Shown: in pieces, positions 25,511 to 35,436 of the stretch
How positions within the stretch are numbered: position 1 is the stretch's first letter
Layout of the letters: the number at the start of each line of letters is the position of its first letter
Assembly (NCBI GenBank): GCA_038496675.1
Contig: CM076651.1
Span: 2,408,401-2,472,400, forward strand
Source: Rachycentron canadum
Taxonomy: Eukaryota > Chordata > Actinopteri > Carangiformes > Rachycentridae
Length of the DNA: 64,000 bases
Direction of reading: 5' to 3'
The notes under the pieces: model-generated
What the model was told of the DNA's origin: nothing
What the model saw: only the letters and a program-made list of their open reading frames with translations
Databases searched by the model: none
Program-made: the position numbers and the translations under genes

Positions 25511-26129
25511 TCCAGACTTGCCCCAGCTGCAGGACGTGAAGCACGGTTTGAAAGACCCACATGCAGACGGTGCAGCACCTCCGAGGGGAGCTGACTCTCG
25601 CCGGCGTCGCGGGCGGAGCAGGGGACGTGTAAACCGGGGTGACATTCGCGGCGTTCCCCGCCGCCGCCGCCGCCGCCGCGCTCCCACCGCGCTGGTCGCA
25701 GTCCTTGGTGTTTAAAGTGTTGTCGCTCGCCTTGGCCGCTCCGGCTGCCGCGCCTGCCGCTCCCGCGCCGGTTCCGCTGCCGCTCGCCGCTCCGTCCCCG
25801 CCGCTCAGATCCGAGTAGTCGTACACGAACCACCTGAAACTCAGGACCTGGACGACGGCGGAGGGCACCACCACGAAGACGAGCGTCAAGCCGAACCACC
25901 AGTAGTCGCCTCTCAGGTAGTAGTCGGCGGCCAGCCACAGGTCGGTCGCGCCGTCGGAGAAGAAGACGAGCAGGGCGCAGAGCACCCAGCAGCAGTCCAG
26001 CAGGGTGTAGGGTTTCCCACCGGCGGCGGCGCAGCGGGGCCGGGCGGCGGGGTTCCCCGGCTCCGAGAGGCTCCTGGGCGTGTTGTCATCTTCCACAGAC
26101 ACCGCTGCTCCATCCGACTTAGCGGCCAT
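25510..26129 (-). CDS. xkr7: XK-related protein 7, first coding exon (partial gene)
   Basis: This exon encodes 206 complete codons plus two bases of the next. The start is set by MAAKSDG, the N-terminus shared by XKR4, XKR6 and XKR7, in a good Kozak context (AACATGG). Visible parts: a polar N-terminus (1-40), a first membrane segment near 43-66 (DCCWVLCALLVFFSDGATDL), a second near 77-100 ending LSFRWFVYDYSD, a Gly/Ala/Ser-rich stretch (109-160) with seven Ala, then a hydrophobic end (186-206) finishing LGQVWR. The DCCWVLCALLVFFSDGATDLWLA block and the NTKD motif fit XKR7 better than XKR4 or XKR6. The exon ends AG|GTAAGA, a consensus donor. XKR proteins are multi-pass membrane proteins; some members (XKR4, XKR8, XKR9) are caspase-activated phospholipid scramblases, but that activity is not established for XKR7. 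Exons 2 and 3 were not found and should lie left of position 1. Confidence 0.93.
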
Positions 26130-26130
26130 G
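25540..26130. promoter_or_regulatory. CpG island over xkr7 exon 1
   Basis: This block is strongly GC-rich and dense in CG dinucleotides, in contrast to the AT-rich flanks on both sides. It coincides with the first coding exon and its start codon, as is typical of vertebrate genes active in development or brain. The density was judged by eye, not computed. Confidence 0.75.
25660..25680. repeat. GCC/GGC triplet run in xkr7 exon 1
   Basis: A pure run of CCG/GCC triplets on the plus strand encodes the poly-Ala stretch (residues 151-157) of the XKR7 loop. Triplet runs like this often vary in length within a species. Confidence 0.85.
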
Positions 26131-26235
26131 TTGGTTAGGATAGGAGAGAAAGACAGAGAAAGAGGTGGGGAAACGGGAGAGAGAGGGAGATAGAGAGAGA
26201 GAGAGAGAAGGGAGGGGGCTGGCCGTGTGCAGGGG

Positions 26236-26266
<31 letters not shown>

Positions 26267-26270
26267 CATC
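26130..26270 (-). promoter_or_regulatory. CT-rich leader/promoter-proximal region of xkr7
   Basis: Directly upstream of the xkr7 ATG lie two GA/CT microsatellites (about 26187-26210 and 26235-26262) and other CT-rich sequence. On the transcribed strand this is a long pyrimidine tract and probably belongs to the 5' UTR or core promoter. The reading frame happens to stay open through it up to an ATG at 26294, but the Ser-Leu repeat it would encode looks like translated CT repeat. No TATA box was recognised. Confidence 0.5.
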
Positions 26271-26576
26271 ATAACTAGCCTCATCATCAGCCAATTAACG
26301 CTGAGGCGTCATTACTAACGGCGCTTTAACACCGTGGCACCAGCGCAATGTTTCCAGGACATGCACCGTGCAGAGGGGACCTGCGGGGCTTTCACCTTCA
26401 CCTCCATCTCTGTTTGTACTTAATTTATTTATTTTTACATCCGATCATGAGATGGAGTCCCGTTTCAGTCCAGACTTGTTGTTAAACTCGGACTACAGTG
26501 GCGCTGAGCATCGGTTTCTGACTTGGCACCGTCACTGTGAGGACAGTCTTTAAGAAAGTAGCCCACCCAGTGATAT

Positions 26577-26586
26577 TATATATATA

Positions 26587-26618
<32 letters not shown>

Positions 26619-26620
26619 AG
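26577..26620. repeat. (AT)n microsatellite
   Basis: TATATA tract interrupted once by CTTTT. Confidence 0.93.
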
Positions 26621-26723
26621 TTTTTTTTTCCTGCTTTGCATTCAGACAGATGTATAAATGCATCCGTAAAACCAGTCTGCTGTCTCACAGGTACAGAGAG
26701 GTTAAAGGCCAATACCACAGTTC

Positions 26724-26781
26724 CCCCCCCACCCCCCCCCCCCCCCCCACCCCCCTCAGCACCCCCCCCCCCAACACACAC
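26724..26781. repeat. C-rich repeat on the left edge of the gap
   Basis: Runs of C broken by CAC and CTCAGCACC words. The same CACCCCTCAGCAC word appears on the other side of the gap, so the missing sequence is probably more of this array. Proline/glycine open frames here are not genes. Confidence 0.85.
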
Positions 26782-27171
26782 NNNNNNNNNNNNNNNNNNN
26801 NNNNNNNNNNNNNNNNNNNNNNNNNNNNNNNNNNNNNNNNNNNNNNNNNNNNNNNNNNNNNNNNNNNNNNNNNNNNNNNNNNNNNNNNNNNNNNNNNNNN
26901 NNNNNNNNNNNNNNNNNNNNNNNNNNNNNNNNNNNNNNNNNNNNNNNNNNNNNNNNNNNNNNNNNNNNNNNNNNNNNNNNNNNNNNNNNNNNNNNNNNNN
27001 NNNNNNNNNNNNNNNNNNNNNNNNNNNNNNNNNNNNNNNNNNNNNNNNNNNNNNNNNNNNNNNNNNNNNNNNNNNNNNNNNNNNNNNNNNNNNNNNNNNN
27101 NNNNNNNNNNNNNNNNNNNNNNNNNNNNNNNNNNNNNNNNNNNNNNNNNNNNNNNNNNNNNNNNNNNNNNN
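26782..27171. other. assembly gap (390 N)
   Basis: An unbroken run of 390 N between two C-rich edges, about 0.65 kb upstream of the xkr7 start codon. Confidence 0.99.
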
Positions 27172-27200
27172 CCCCCCCCCCCCACACCCCTCAGCACAGT
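27172..27200. repeat. C-rich repeat on the right edge of the gap
   Basis: Poly-C followed by ACACCCCTCAGCACAG, mirroring the left edge of the gap. Confidence 0.8.
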
Positions 27201-29465
27201 TACAGATATCAAAGGCTCGTTTTCTTTCATCAGACGGAGAAGCTGTTGCCTGCGTGTTCAATATGAAGAACACAGGATTTATTGGTGTCCTCATAAACCA
27301 CGTCACCGCGCAATTAGCAGTTTCCCTCTGGTTTTCGATGACCTCACGTGAACGCCTGGTTCAATTAAACTGAAATGAAAGGACATATTTTTAGTCTTTC
27401 AAAATTAGAAACGCTGCAATTTGAGCATTGACCCCACGGAGCCATAAAGCCTTAAAACCTTAAAAACCAGGGTTTTTCGTCGTCATAAAGGAAACATGGC
27501 GTAAACACATCCTGGAGATATGGGCCTGAAAATTGTAGAGGTTGTCCAGTCATCTGATGTGTAGTTGTGGTTAAACTAAGCCTTAAAGGGCATGTTTTTA
27601 GTTGATCAAAACTAGAAACACATCTTGCAATTTGAAGATAAACTTGTGTGGTTGCTGCATTTTGAACAAATCAGACAAAGTAAACAGAATAAAATATTTT
27701 TGGCATGCATGTATAGTCTTATAGCCCAGAGAGTGTATTTTTAAGTACAGTAAAGGGTACATCAGGGTACTTCAATAGCAAGTGTGAGTGTGGAAGTAAA
27801 GAAATTGAGACACAGGATTTGTGTTATTATGCCTCTGTTCTCCCATTTATCTGCCTCTGAAACTTCAAATATTGTCTTTTATAGGCTTTTTTGTTTCAGA
27901 TATTTGAATGTTGAGACTCATTTTGTCTGAATGGTTACATACACACAATTTTAGATGTAGATTTAGATGGTGTTTAGCCCAGACAAGGTAATTATAAATG
28001 CAATTATAAGGCTTTAGAAAATGACAATATGCCAAATGATCATGGTGTAATTCAACTAATCAGTGAAATAGAGGACGTATAGGTGGCATAACTTGCTTAA
28101 ACTGGCATTATTCTATATTTTACTTATTGTTGAAAAGTACTGAAAGCAACAGTGCTTTACTTATTCACACCATATTTTCAGACTTTCTTATCTAACTTTT
28201 CCTGCTGAAGACGTAAATCTTTAAAAATGGCTCAGAGGCACTGGATATACTTCCTATTTTTTTTTAAAACGGACATCTTAGTTTTAGCGAACTTCAGGAG
28301 GAAATACTTTTTAATTTGTTTGACACTATTTTCACTGGCGGATTGTTACACGTTTGGTGTATTAATGAGTATTTTTGGTACCAAGAAGGAGTGTGTGTGG
28401 GATGAAAGTATGATTAATGTGTGTGTTCATGGTAATGAAGAGACATCTGAGCCGGTGCATCGGTGAGGCTCAGTGATGTGATGTGAGCTGTGCCTGAACT
28501 AAGATGTATGTAAACTTGTTACTAGGACAACGTCATTCTTTCTTTTGGTCTTTTTATGGGACTTGCAGACAATAAGAAAAAGTATAGATTATTACCAGAT
28601 GTCTCCTTTAAGAGTTCCTCAGCATCATTTGTTAAAGAGGGGGATTTATGACTCAGTATTTTCTCCTTCTCTTCGGCCTGGTCTCGGACCAGCAGCTCTC
28701 TAACCTCATAGGCTGCCTCTGTTTCAGTAGCAGGGGCTTTAAATGCATTTGTCTGATTGTAACGAGGCAGTGATGCATAAAGCTGACAAGACACAGAGCA
28801 ACTGGTCTGTTTGCGGCAGTGACCATACTAATTGAAAAGATCCCATAAACTCTGAGCAGAATAAGCAATAAAACTCTTTGGTGAATTACGGCTCTGCGCT
28901 TCACTGCCCTCAATAAACTAATCAGCCACCGTGTTTCCACATCAGGGCGGAGTGGGGCTTATCTGAGCCGGGGTCAATCCAAAATGTCTGTGGAACAAGA
29001 TATAAATCCCAGTTTGTTAATCTGAAGCTATCGCACCACTCACAAGCCACCTCAGCAGCAATCGCATCTGCAGTTTTTTTTGGGGGGGGGGGGCTGGATC
29101 TGTCTGGCCCTGATGTGGAGGTTAACATGATTTGGCTGATGGCTGAAGCTGCATGACGAGCCGGTATAGGCCTTGAAATGGAGACAAAAATCCCTGTTAC
29201 AGAAACTTTGTGACTCTGAAAGCCGCGTCCAACCTTAAAATGAAAACTTTATTCAAGGACTGACTTTGGAGCTAGAGAAAACTCTCATTGTGGATTTATT
29301 ACATCATTTATTTACGAGTTAAGTACTGTATGTGATGCCCCACTCTGACTGTACCTTAAGACCAAACGCAGCAGGAGCTCAGGCTGCTCTGCCAAGGACG
29401 CTGTTATAGTTTGTCAGCACTATGATGTAGATAAAATACACAACCACCAACTCTGTTCAGTGTGC
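27201..29465. other. stretch without a recognised gene
   Basis: Upstream region of xkr7. Sequence is AT-rich from 27370 to 28500. The plus-strand frame at 28227-28466 (79 codons) has a hydrophobic stretch but no recognised family. A poly-G run lies at 29083-29092. Confidence 0.5.
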
Positions 29466-29469
29466 CTGG

Positions 29470-29960
29470 TCTTGCAATTACATTTATTTACATTTACTCA
29501 TTTGACAGACGCCTTTATCCAAAGTGAATTACAAGCGAGGGACGTCGGTACAGCTTCGGTGCAGTATAAGGCCTTGTTAGAAATATGCAGTACTCTTAAA
29601 TAAGTGCAAGAGATCATACAAGGAAGTGCAACAAAAGTGCATAGTAAGTACTAGTCAGACATGTTCAGGTTTTAGGAGGAGCTGCCCTCAGAAAGATGAG
29701 TTTTCAAGAGCCTCTTGAAGACAGAGAGGAACTGAGATTGCCTTGTTTGCTGGGATGGCAACGCCAGACGACTTTCTTCGGAGGAACACGGTGGTCGAGA
29801 AGAGGCATAGGGCCGAACGACTGAGTTCAAGTCGATGGTGGAGACCCAGAAGCCGCTCGGAATTGAGTGACTTGAACTTGATTCTGGCAACCAAGCGTAG
29901 CGCCTGCAAGTCAAGCGGTATCTTTGTGCAAACCGACTGCAAGGAGGGTCCAGGTGAACT
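29470..29960 (+). mobile_element. dispersed teleost repeat (ACATTTA...GACGCCTTTATCC type)
   Basis: It begins TTACATTTACTCATTTGACA then GACGCCTTTATCCAAAGTGA, a border I know from a very common teleost repeat. It continues with AGATGAGTTTTCAAGAGCCT and CTTGAAGACAGAGAGGAACT, which belong to the same repeat. Overlapping open frames of 77-84 codons are inside the repeat and are not genes. The element class was not determined. Confidence 0.7.
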
Positions 29961-29969
29961 GCGTAAAAT

Positions 29970-30465
29970 CTTTTAAATTAGTGATGTTAACATCACCGAC
30001 TGATTTGCATCGAGCAGGTGTTTCACGCTATAGCACCAGTTACCAAACAATTCCCTCTAATTGTCACAAATTACATTACAGGGACCATTTCTCCAACTGA
30101 ACACCGAGAGGAGTCAGACGACTTTGTGCATGTGCTGCCTGTTTTTATTCAAGAATCTCAAAGCCAACAGGGACACGCTGTAAAGGACTCGGAAACGTGT
30201 CCCCGCCATGATCAATTTCTCCCCCTTTGTACTTTGGAAGAAAATGTACTCTTACACTTTCATTGATCGCTGCTGAACAGCACCGCAGCTTTTCACTATA
30301 AAGTTGCACTTCAACCTCTTCTGCCCACACAGGATGTGCCACCAACTGGCGCTCGCCGCCAGCCGACCTTGCCTCCCATAGGAAATGAACGACCACTGGT
30401 CACTTTCTCATCCCTTTCATTTTGAACGTACAGGGACTCTTAGGTTATGTTTTCCTCACTTTCTA
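29970..30465. other. stretch without a recognised gene
   Basis: Short open frames only. It may include more of the flanking repeats, which I could not delimit. Confidence 0.4.
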
Positions 30466-30469
30466 TCAT

Positions 30470-30840
30470 GCATATTTTCCCTAACTTTGCATTCCCTCCA
30501 ATTTCAGACCCTTTACTTCCTGCCCTTGTTGGGTTAGTTTCCCTCAGTGTCTTCCCTTCACAGTGTATTTAGTGCCAGTGCTTCCTTTTCCCTGTGCCAG
30601 TCTGTCTTTATCCCTTGAGTCAAGTGTTCCAGGATTATTTCTTTGTGTTTCCCTTTTCCTGGTGTCCCAACGCCAGCAAGTTTTCCGGACTGAGCTTGAG
30701 CCTCTCCCCTGTCGGATCTTTTTGCCTCATCCATTGACTGTCCTCTTGTATGGGACCCTTTGGCAAGTAAGGACTTCCACCACTGAATCCTGTTGTGCTT
30801 TTGAGTCCTGTATAATGTAGCTTTGTGGCACCAGCATCAG
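30470..30840 (+). mobile_element. possible retroelement end fragment
   Basis: The stretch is T/C-rich and Cys/Phe/Leu-coding with repeated TTTCCCT and CTTCCC words. It ends TGTGCTTTTGAGTCCTGTAT, similar to the ends of teleost LTR or related repeats known from memory. Boundaries and class are uncertain. Confidence 0.35.
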
Positions 30841-32528
30841 GACTGAGGCTGCACAAGGCTGCTCTTGTAAGAGAGGCACTGTGAATTCAATTTCCTCACA
30901 ATTTTGTACAGGAAGCTTCCCTCTTTGGACAGCGGCTTCTGATAAATTCTGCACACCCACATAATTCAGGCATTTAAATGGTCTGATCAAGAGAGACTAA
31001 AACATATTTCCTAAATAAAGAATCACACTCCCAGATGGTTTTTAATGGCTCATTGCTGTATAAGTCAAAGCTGGAAGTGTTTTGGTTTTTGTTTCACAAC
31101 ATATATTAGAGATACACTGATTTGTCTGGATATATTTTTTTTGATAAATGATGCCCATTACGAGTTTGAGACTAAGGGGAGCTAATTAGAGATCCCAGAT
31201 CATCACAGCTCCAACTCTGGCACACTTAAGAAAAACACAGCCGAGGTTCTGCAGTTAAGAGAAAACCGGCAATGTTGTTACTATGCAAAGTTTTTGTACA
31301 AAGTTTCTCATTAAGCAGTGAATTGTAGAAGTTGGAGTTTAGTTTTTCTTCATTGCTCATGGGTGGAGCAAGAAATGATCACTGCCCAGGTCACAGGGTC
31401 AGATCTCAGCTGATCCGCTCGGGCTAAAAATGCAGACATAATTCTTGATCCAGACATTTTATCCTCATATCACGAAAATAGTTTCGCAACCTGAAGAAGT
31501 GTTGAAACGAACAACCATCGTTACCGAAATAAAGCGAGGCCTATGTATTGTTACCATGGTAACAGTTTTAACAGCTCCTACAAACTTCAACCACTGTAAA
31601 ACCTTAACTACAATGGTCCCTGAGCTCCGTCTCAACACATGACTGGATTATTCTGTTAAAGGGCCCCTTGATTTAATACCCTAACTCATAATTTGAGTAA
31701 ACTTTATTCAGGAATATGTATCATATGAGCACAGGGCCCCTCGACAAGACAGGGCCACAACAACTGATGTTATACTTTAGTTCCTTGTGCAATTAATGAA
31801 ATTACAAGTATTACTTTGTTTGTTAATCCAAACTAGCTGCAAAATCCAGCACGAATTGTGAAGATCAGGATTATTCATTTGAGGATTTCGTCATATTAGT
31901 CAAAAACAATTCGCTGCCAGGATTTGTATGAGGAACTCGATTAGGAACTTGAACAAAAATGAACGTCGTTCTGACTGGACTTGAACTTCTCGTAGCAAAA
32001 CATGCAGTATTTAACCAAACCTACAAGATCTGTGCTCTGGTTCATTCAAAATTATTATTATAAATTACATTATAGTCTTGGGATTTTCTGTCCTCGCTCA
32101 TAAACACGTGGGTGATAGGCAAATATCTGATGGTACTTCCTTCAACCTTCAGTGTTTGAACAGTGGTTAAACAATTTTTGCTTTGTTTGTGTTCAACAAA
32201 TACATCTGAGGGGAAGCTATCACAGTGCTTACGGCACCGAGGAGCATTGTAGCCGTTGAACAGTAAGACTGATGCATTTTTTAAAGCTGTTCCCATTTAA
32301 AATTTAGACATTTATTTTATATATTTCATCAGATTAGTTTGAGGCTTTTTACCAAATTTCAGCCAGGAGTGTCTGAGAAATCATTTTTGGTCTTTGAGAG
32401 CCAAATATGGAGAATAAGTAGAAAGTACAGTTAACATTTTTATAGCTATAGCATTTTATAGAGTGCCCCCTTGTGGCAAATCATTTCAAACATCAAAGCT
32501 CAGTTTTTAAATCGATTGTCCATTACAT
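30841..32528. other. stretch without a recognised gene
   Basis: No coding signal. The segment 31143-31228 is related to 33518-33605 (see findings). Confidence 0.5.
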
Positions 32529-32531
32529 TGC

Positions 32532-32872
32532 GGTGATGTGATATCCAAGTGTCAACCTCTTCTATGTCTCTTATACCTTTTTATATGTAATTTGTTTCCT
32601 CGCTATCTTGTTTAAAAACACATATTTGAGGAGAAAGTGTTGCTGAGGTGGAGCGAGGGGTGGATCTGATCTGCTCTGTACTTGAACCTAGAGAATGAGG
32701 CCATAATTATCATTAGGAAAATATTTACTGAGGTAATTAATGACTACATAGAGTTCTTTTTACAACCAGTGGACTCGCCCCCTGATGGTCATCAGATAGA
32801 GTAGAGTTCAGGTTTAAGACAGTCTCTTCAGCACTGGCTTCACTTTTCAGCCCTGGTGTCTACGTCTATGTG
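32532..32872 (+). mobile_element. family A repeat, first of a tandem pair
   Basis: It carries GTGATGTGATATCCAAGTGTC, GTGTTGCTGAGGTGGAGCGA, GGGGTGGATCTGATCTGCTC, ATTAGGAAAATATTTACTGA, CAACCAGTGGACTCGCCCCC and CAGCACTGGCTTCAC. The middle (chromosomal TAGCCACGCCCCC block and the TTTCCCATAGACTTCAATAC block) is deleted. Confidence 0.8.
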
Positions 32873-32874
32873 TG

Positions 32875-33350
32875 ATATCCAAATGTCAGCCCACTGTGAT
32901 GTCGCCCATCGGTTTGTAAGCTGCTGATGCTGAGTTTGCAATTTATACCTTGCCATCTTGTTTTTTCGACACCAGAAGAAAGTATTTTTTTGAGCAGAAG
33001 GTGTTGCTGAGGAGGATTGAGGGGTGGATCAGGGATCAATCACACAGTAGCCACGCCCCCTAATTCATCCCCTGCTTTATGGTCTATTTTCCTCTAAATG
33101 GACCATCATTTAAAAAATGAACATCATGTTGTATTGAAGACTTGAAACTAGAGACTGAGACCATAAAGTCATTAGGAAAATGTTTACTGAGCTAATAAAT
33201 CAAGGGGGAAGTAGGGACATTTTCCCATAGACTTCAATACAATCTGACTTCTTTAACAACCAGTGGAGTCGCCCCCTGCTGGTCATTAGAGAGAATGAAG
33301 GTTTAAGGCTCTTCAGCACTGGCTTCACTTTACAGACCAGGAGTCTACAT
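32875..33350 (+). mobile_element. family A repeat, second of a tandem pair
   Basis: It starts TGATATCCAAATGTCAGCCC and then follows the full order of family A blocks: GTGTTGCTGAGGAGGATTGA, TAGCCACGCCCCCTAATTCA, AAATGAACATCATGTTGTAT, TTTCCCATAGACTTCAATAC, CAGTGGAGTCGCCCCCTGCT. It lies directly after the first copy in the same orientation. Confidence 0.85.
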
Positions 33351-33369
33351 ATAACATTTGAATGAAACT

Positions 33370-34255
33370 TTGACTAGCGCCCCCAACAGGCCAGCGAGTG
33401 TAAATGCGCTATGCAGCAGATGAACTATCCCCCTTGGGAGTCTCAGCTCTTCCTTCTGCTTCACCTTAACTCAGATTCTGTGTATATCACCGTATCACTC
33501 ACAAGCTGCACATTTCCTGACAAATGAGGGTCATTATGAGTTTGAGAGCGCAGGGAGCTAATTAGAGGTCTCAGATCAGTGCTGCCGCTGCTGTGATACA
33601 CTTTGGTGAATGTGCACAGACTCTGAGCTTCAGAGGGACTTTTAAAACATCTGCACCAGTCCACCACTGTTTTTATTTAAAAAAATAAAAAGGTTTCTAT
33701 AACTCAAAATGCTTGTTCATTTTCAGTGGAGAGTGACAGAAAAGATGAAAGTTGGACTAAAAAGCCAATGTGTTTGAACTTTGTGCCTCCATGTTACATC
33801 CACGGCCTGCTGAGCTCCAAGGATGTTAGCAAATAATTCCTTTATTCTTTTTATTTTCAAATCAGTGTTTTAGAACATATAAAAAAGATTTGCGAGAAAA
33901 GTTTTTCATCAATCGTATTTAAAATGCTAAAAACCTGAGATCGTTTTATCCCAGTATACAGATAGTTCATATCTCACTGTTTTATTTCCTCCATCTGAAA
34001 GTTTGCTTCGACTCTGGAGGAAGTGTTGCTCATCTAAGATGTGTCTTACAGAGCTGATAAATTCAGTGGAAGAAGAGAGAATCAAACGTCTTCAGGATGA
34101 TGGATTGAAATGTTTATATGGGAGCCACTGACTGAATGGCTCTGTTATATCATTTTCATTGATAGACATTTCAGGGAGAATAGAGATATATTCTCACGTT
34201 AGATTTCCCCTGTATTTAATTTTTTAAAAAAAGGTTTTGCTTTGCCTTTTTTCCT
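33370..34255. other. stretch without a recognised gene
   Basis: Contains the 33518-33605 segment related to 31143-31228. No open frame resembles a known protein. Confidence 0.5.
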
Positions 34256-34257
34256 CC

Positions 34258-34620
34258 TTTAAAGGTCCCATATTTTTGATCTCCATAAGAAGATATATTA
34301 AACCGTATGGACCTTTATAATCTACCTTTAGACTGTATGGACCTTTAACATCTATCTTTAGACCGTATGGACCTTTAACATCTACCTTTAGACTGTATGG
34401 ACCTTTAACATCTACCTTTTAAACTGTATGGACCTTTAACATCTACCTTTAGACCGTATGGACCTTTATAATCTATCTTTAGACCGTATGGACCTTTAAC
34501 ATCTACCTTTAGACTGTATGGACCTTTATAATCTATCTTTAGACCGTATGGACCTTTAACATCTACCTTTAGTCTGTATGGACCTTTAACATCTACCTTT
34601 AGACTTCATGGGACATTTAA
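34258..34620. mobile_element. TTAA-type MITE reduced to its ends around a minisatellite
   Basis: The left end TTTAAAGGTCCCATATTTTT and the right end TTCATGGGACATTTAA form an imperfect terminal inverted repeat. Almost everything between them is the 30-bp minisatellite. It is related to the element at 11511-12624. Confidence 0.75.
34302..34606. repeat. 30-bp minisatellite, about 10 copies
   Basis: The unit is TATGGACCTTTAACATCTAC plus CTTTAGACTG. Some units carry TTTATAATCTAT in place of TTTAACATCTAC, and these variants partly alternate, which suggests that two-unit blocks were duplicated. One unit is 31 bases. Confidence 0.95.
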
Positions 34621-35397
34621 AATATGAAAGGACCAGTTATGTTGTTATGACAACCTTTTCACATTTTCACCAAATTAATTTGTTTTAGTCCGAACAACTC
34701 ACATACTTCCGATTGTTTAACGCTTCAGTAGAAAGCATAGAGCAGAATGGTAAAAAGCTAAAAAGGAGGATAAGGAGAAGGATGGAAAAGAAAACATCAA
34801 CAGTTGAGAGTTGAAAATCTTTTAACAAACAGCTCAACTGAAATGTTAGACCAAAACGTCTTGATGTAAATTAAGTCTGAAAAAAAATAACAAGGAAGTA
34901 TAGAGTAAAAAAATAAGAAGAAAGCTTGAAAGAAAATTATATAAGCAGTACCGGGAAAAAAAAACAAACAAAGAAACTGGACAGAAATAAGACAAAGAGA
35001 CTAAAGGGGGAAGAAAACTTGACTTTGCACATATTAATTTAGCTCACATGCTGATTTGACAACAGCTGAGTTTCTCTGGTCCGATAAGCTGAAGAGCCCC
35101 AAGCTTTTACTTTCAACATCAGTCAGAGGATTAAGAGGAAACAGAAACTCCCTCAGAGTCATTAAAGGAAAGCATGTCTATAAAACTCATTTCTTTAAAG
35201 TGATTTATTACATGGAGAATTACATGGAGCCTGCTGAGTAACCACTGATCTGAGACGTCCTCCAATATCCCGAAATGTCAGCTTTCACAGAGTAGTCTCC
35301 ATTTGTATTTGTCTTGAATCCCATCATCAGTTTGGTGCATTTAAATGCCTGTAGAGTCTGAGGGAAATATTTCAAACTGATCAAATATGTTCAAATC

Positions 35398-35403
<6 letters not shown>

Positions 35404-35434
<31 letters not shown>
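35404..35434. repeat. (AG)n microsatellite
   Basis: About 15 AG units. Confidence 0.95.

Positions 35435-35436
<2 letters not shown>

Noticed and set aside
26130..26294. In-frame extension of the XKR7 frame to an upstream ATG at 26294
   Set aside because: The extra 55 residues are mostly Ser-Leu-Pro encoded by CT microsatellite. The family N-terminus MAAKSDG with a good Kozak context is the natural start.
26537..27373. Open frames of 140-278 codons across the gap
   Set aside because: They are made of N and poly-C (Pro or Gly runs) and are artefacts of the assembly gap.
29688..29976. Three overlapping open frames on both strands near 29.7-30.0 kb
   Set aside because: They lie inside a dispersed teleost repeat.
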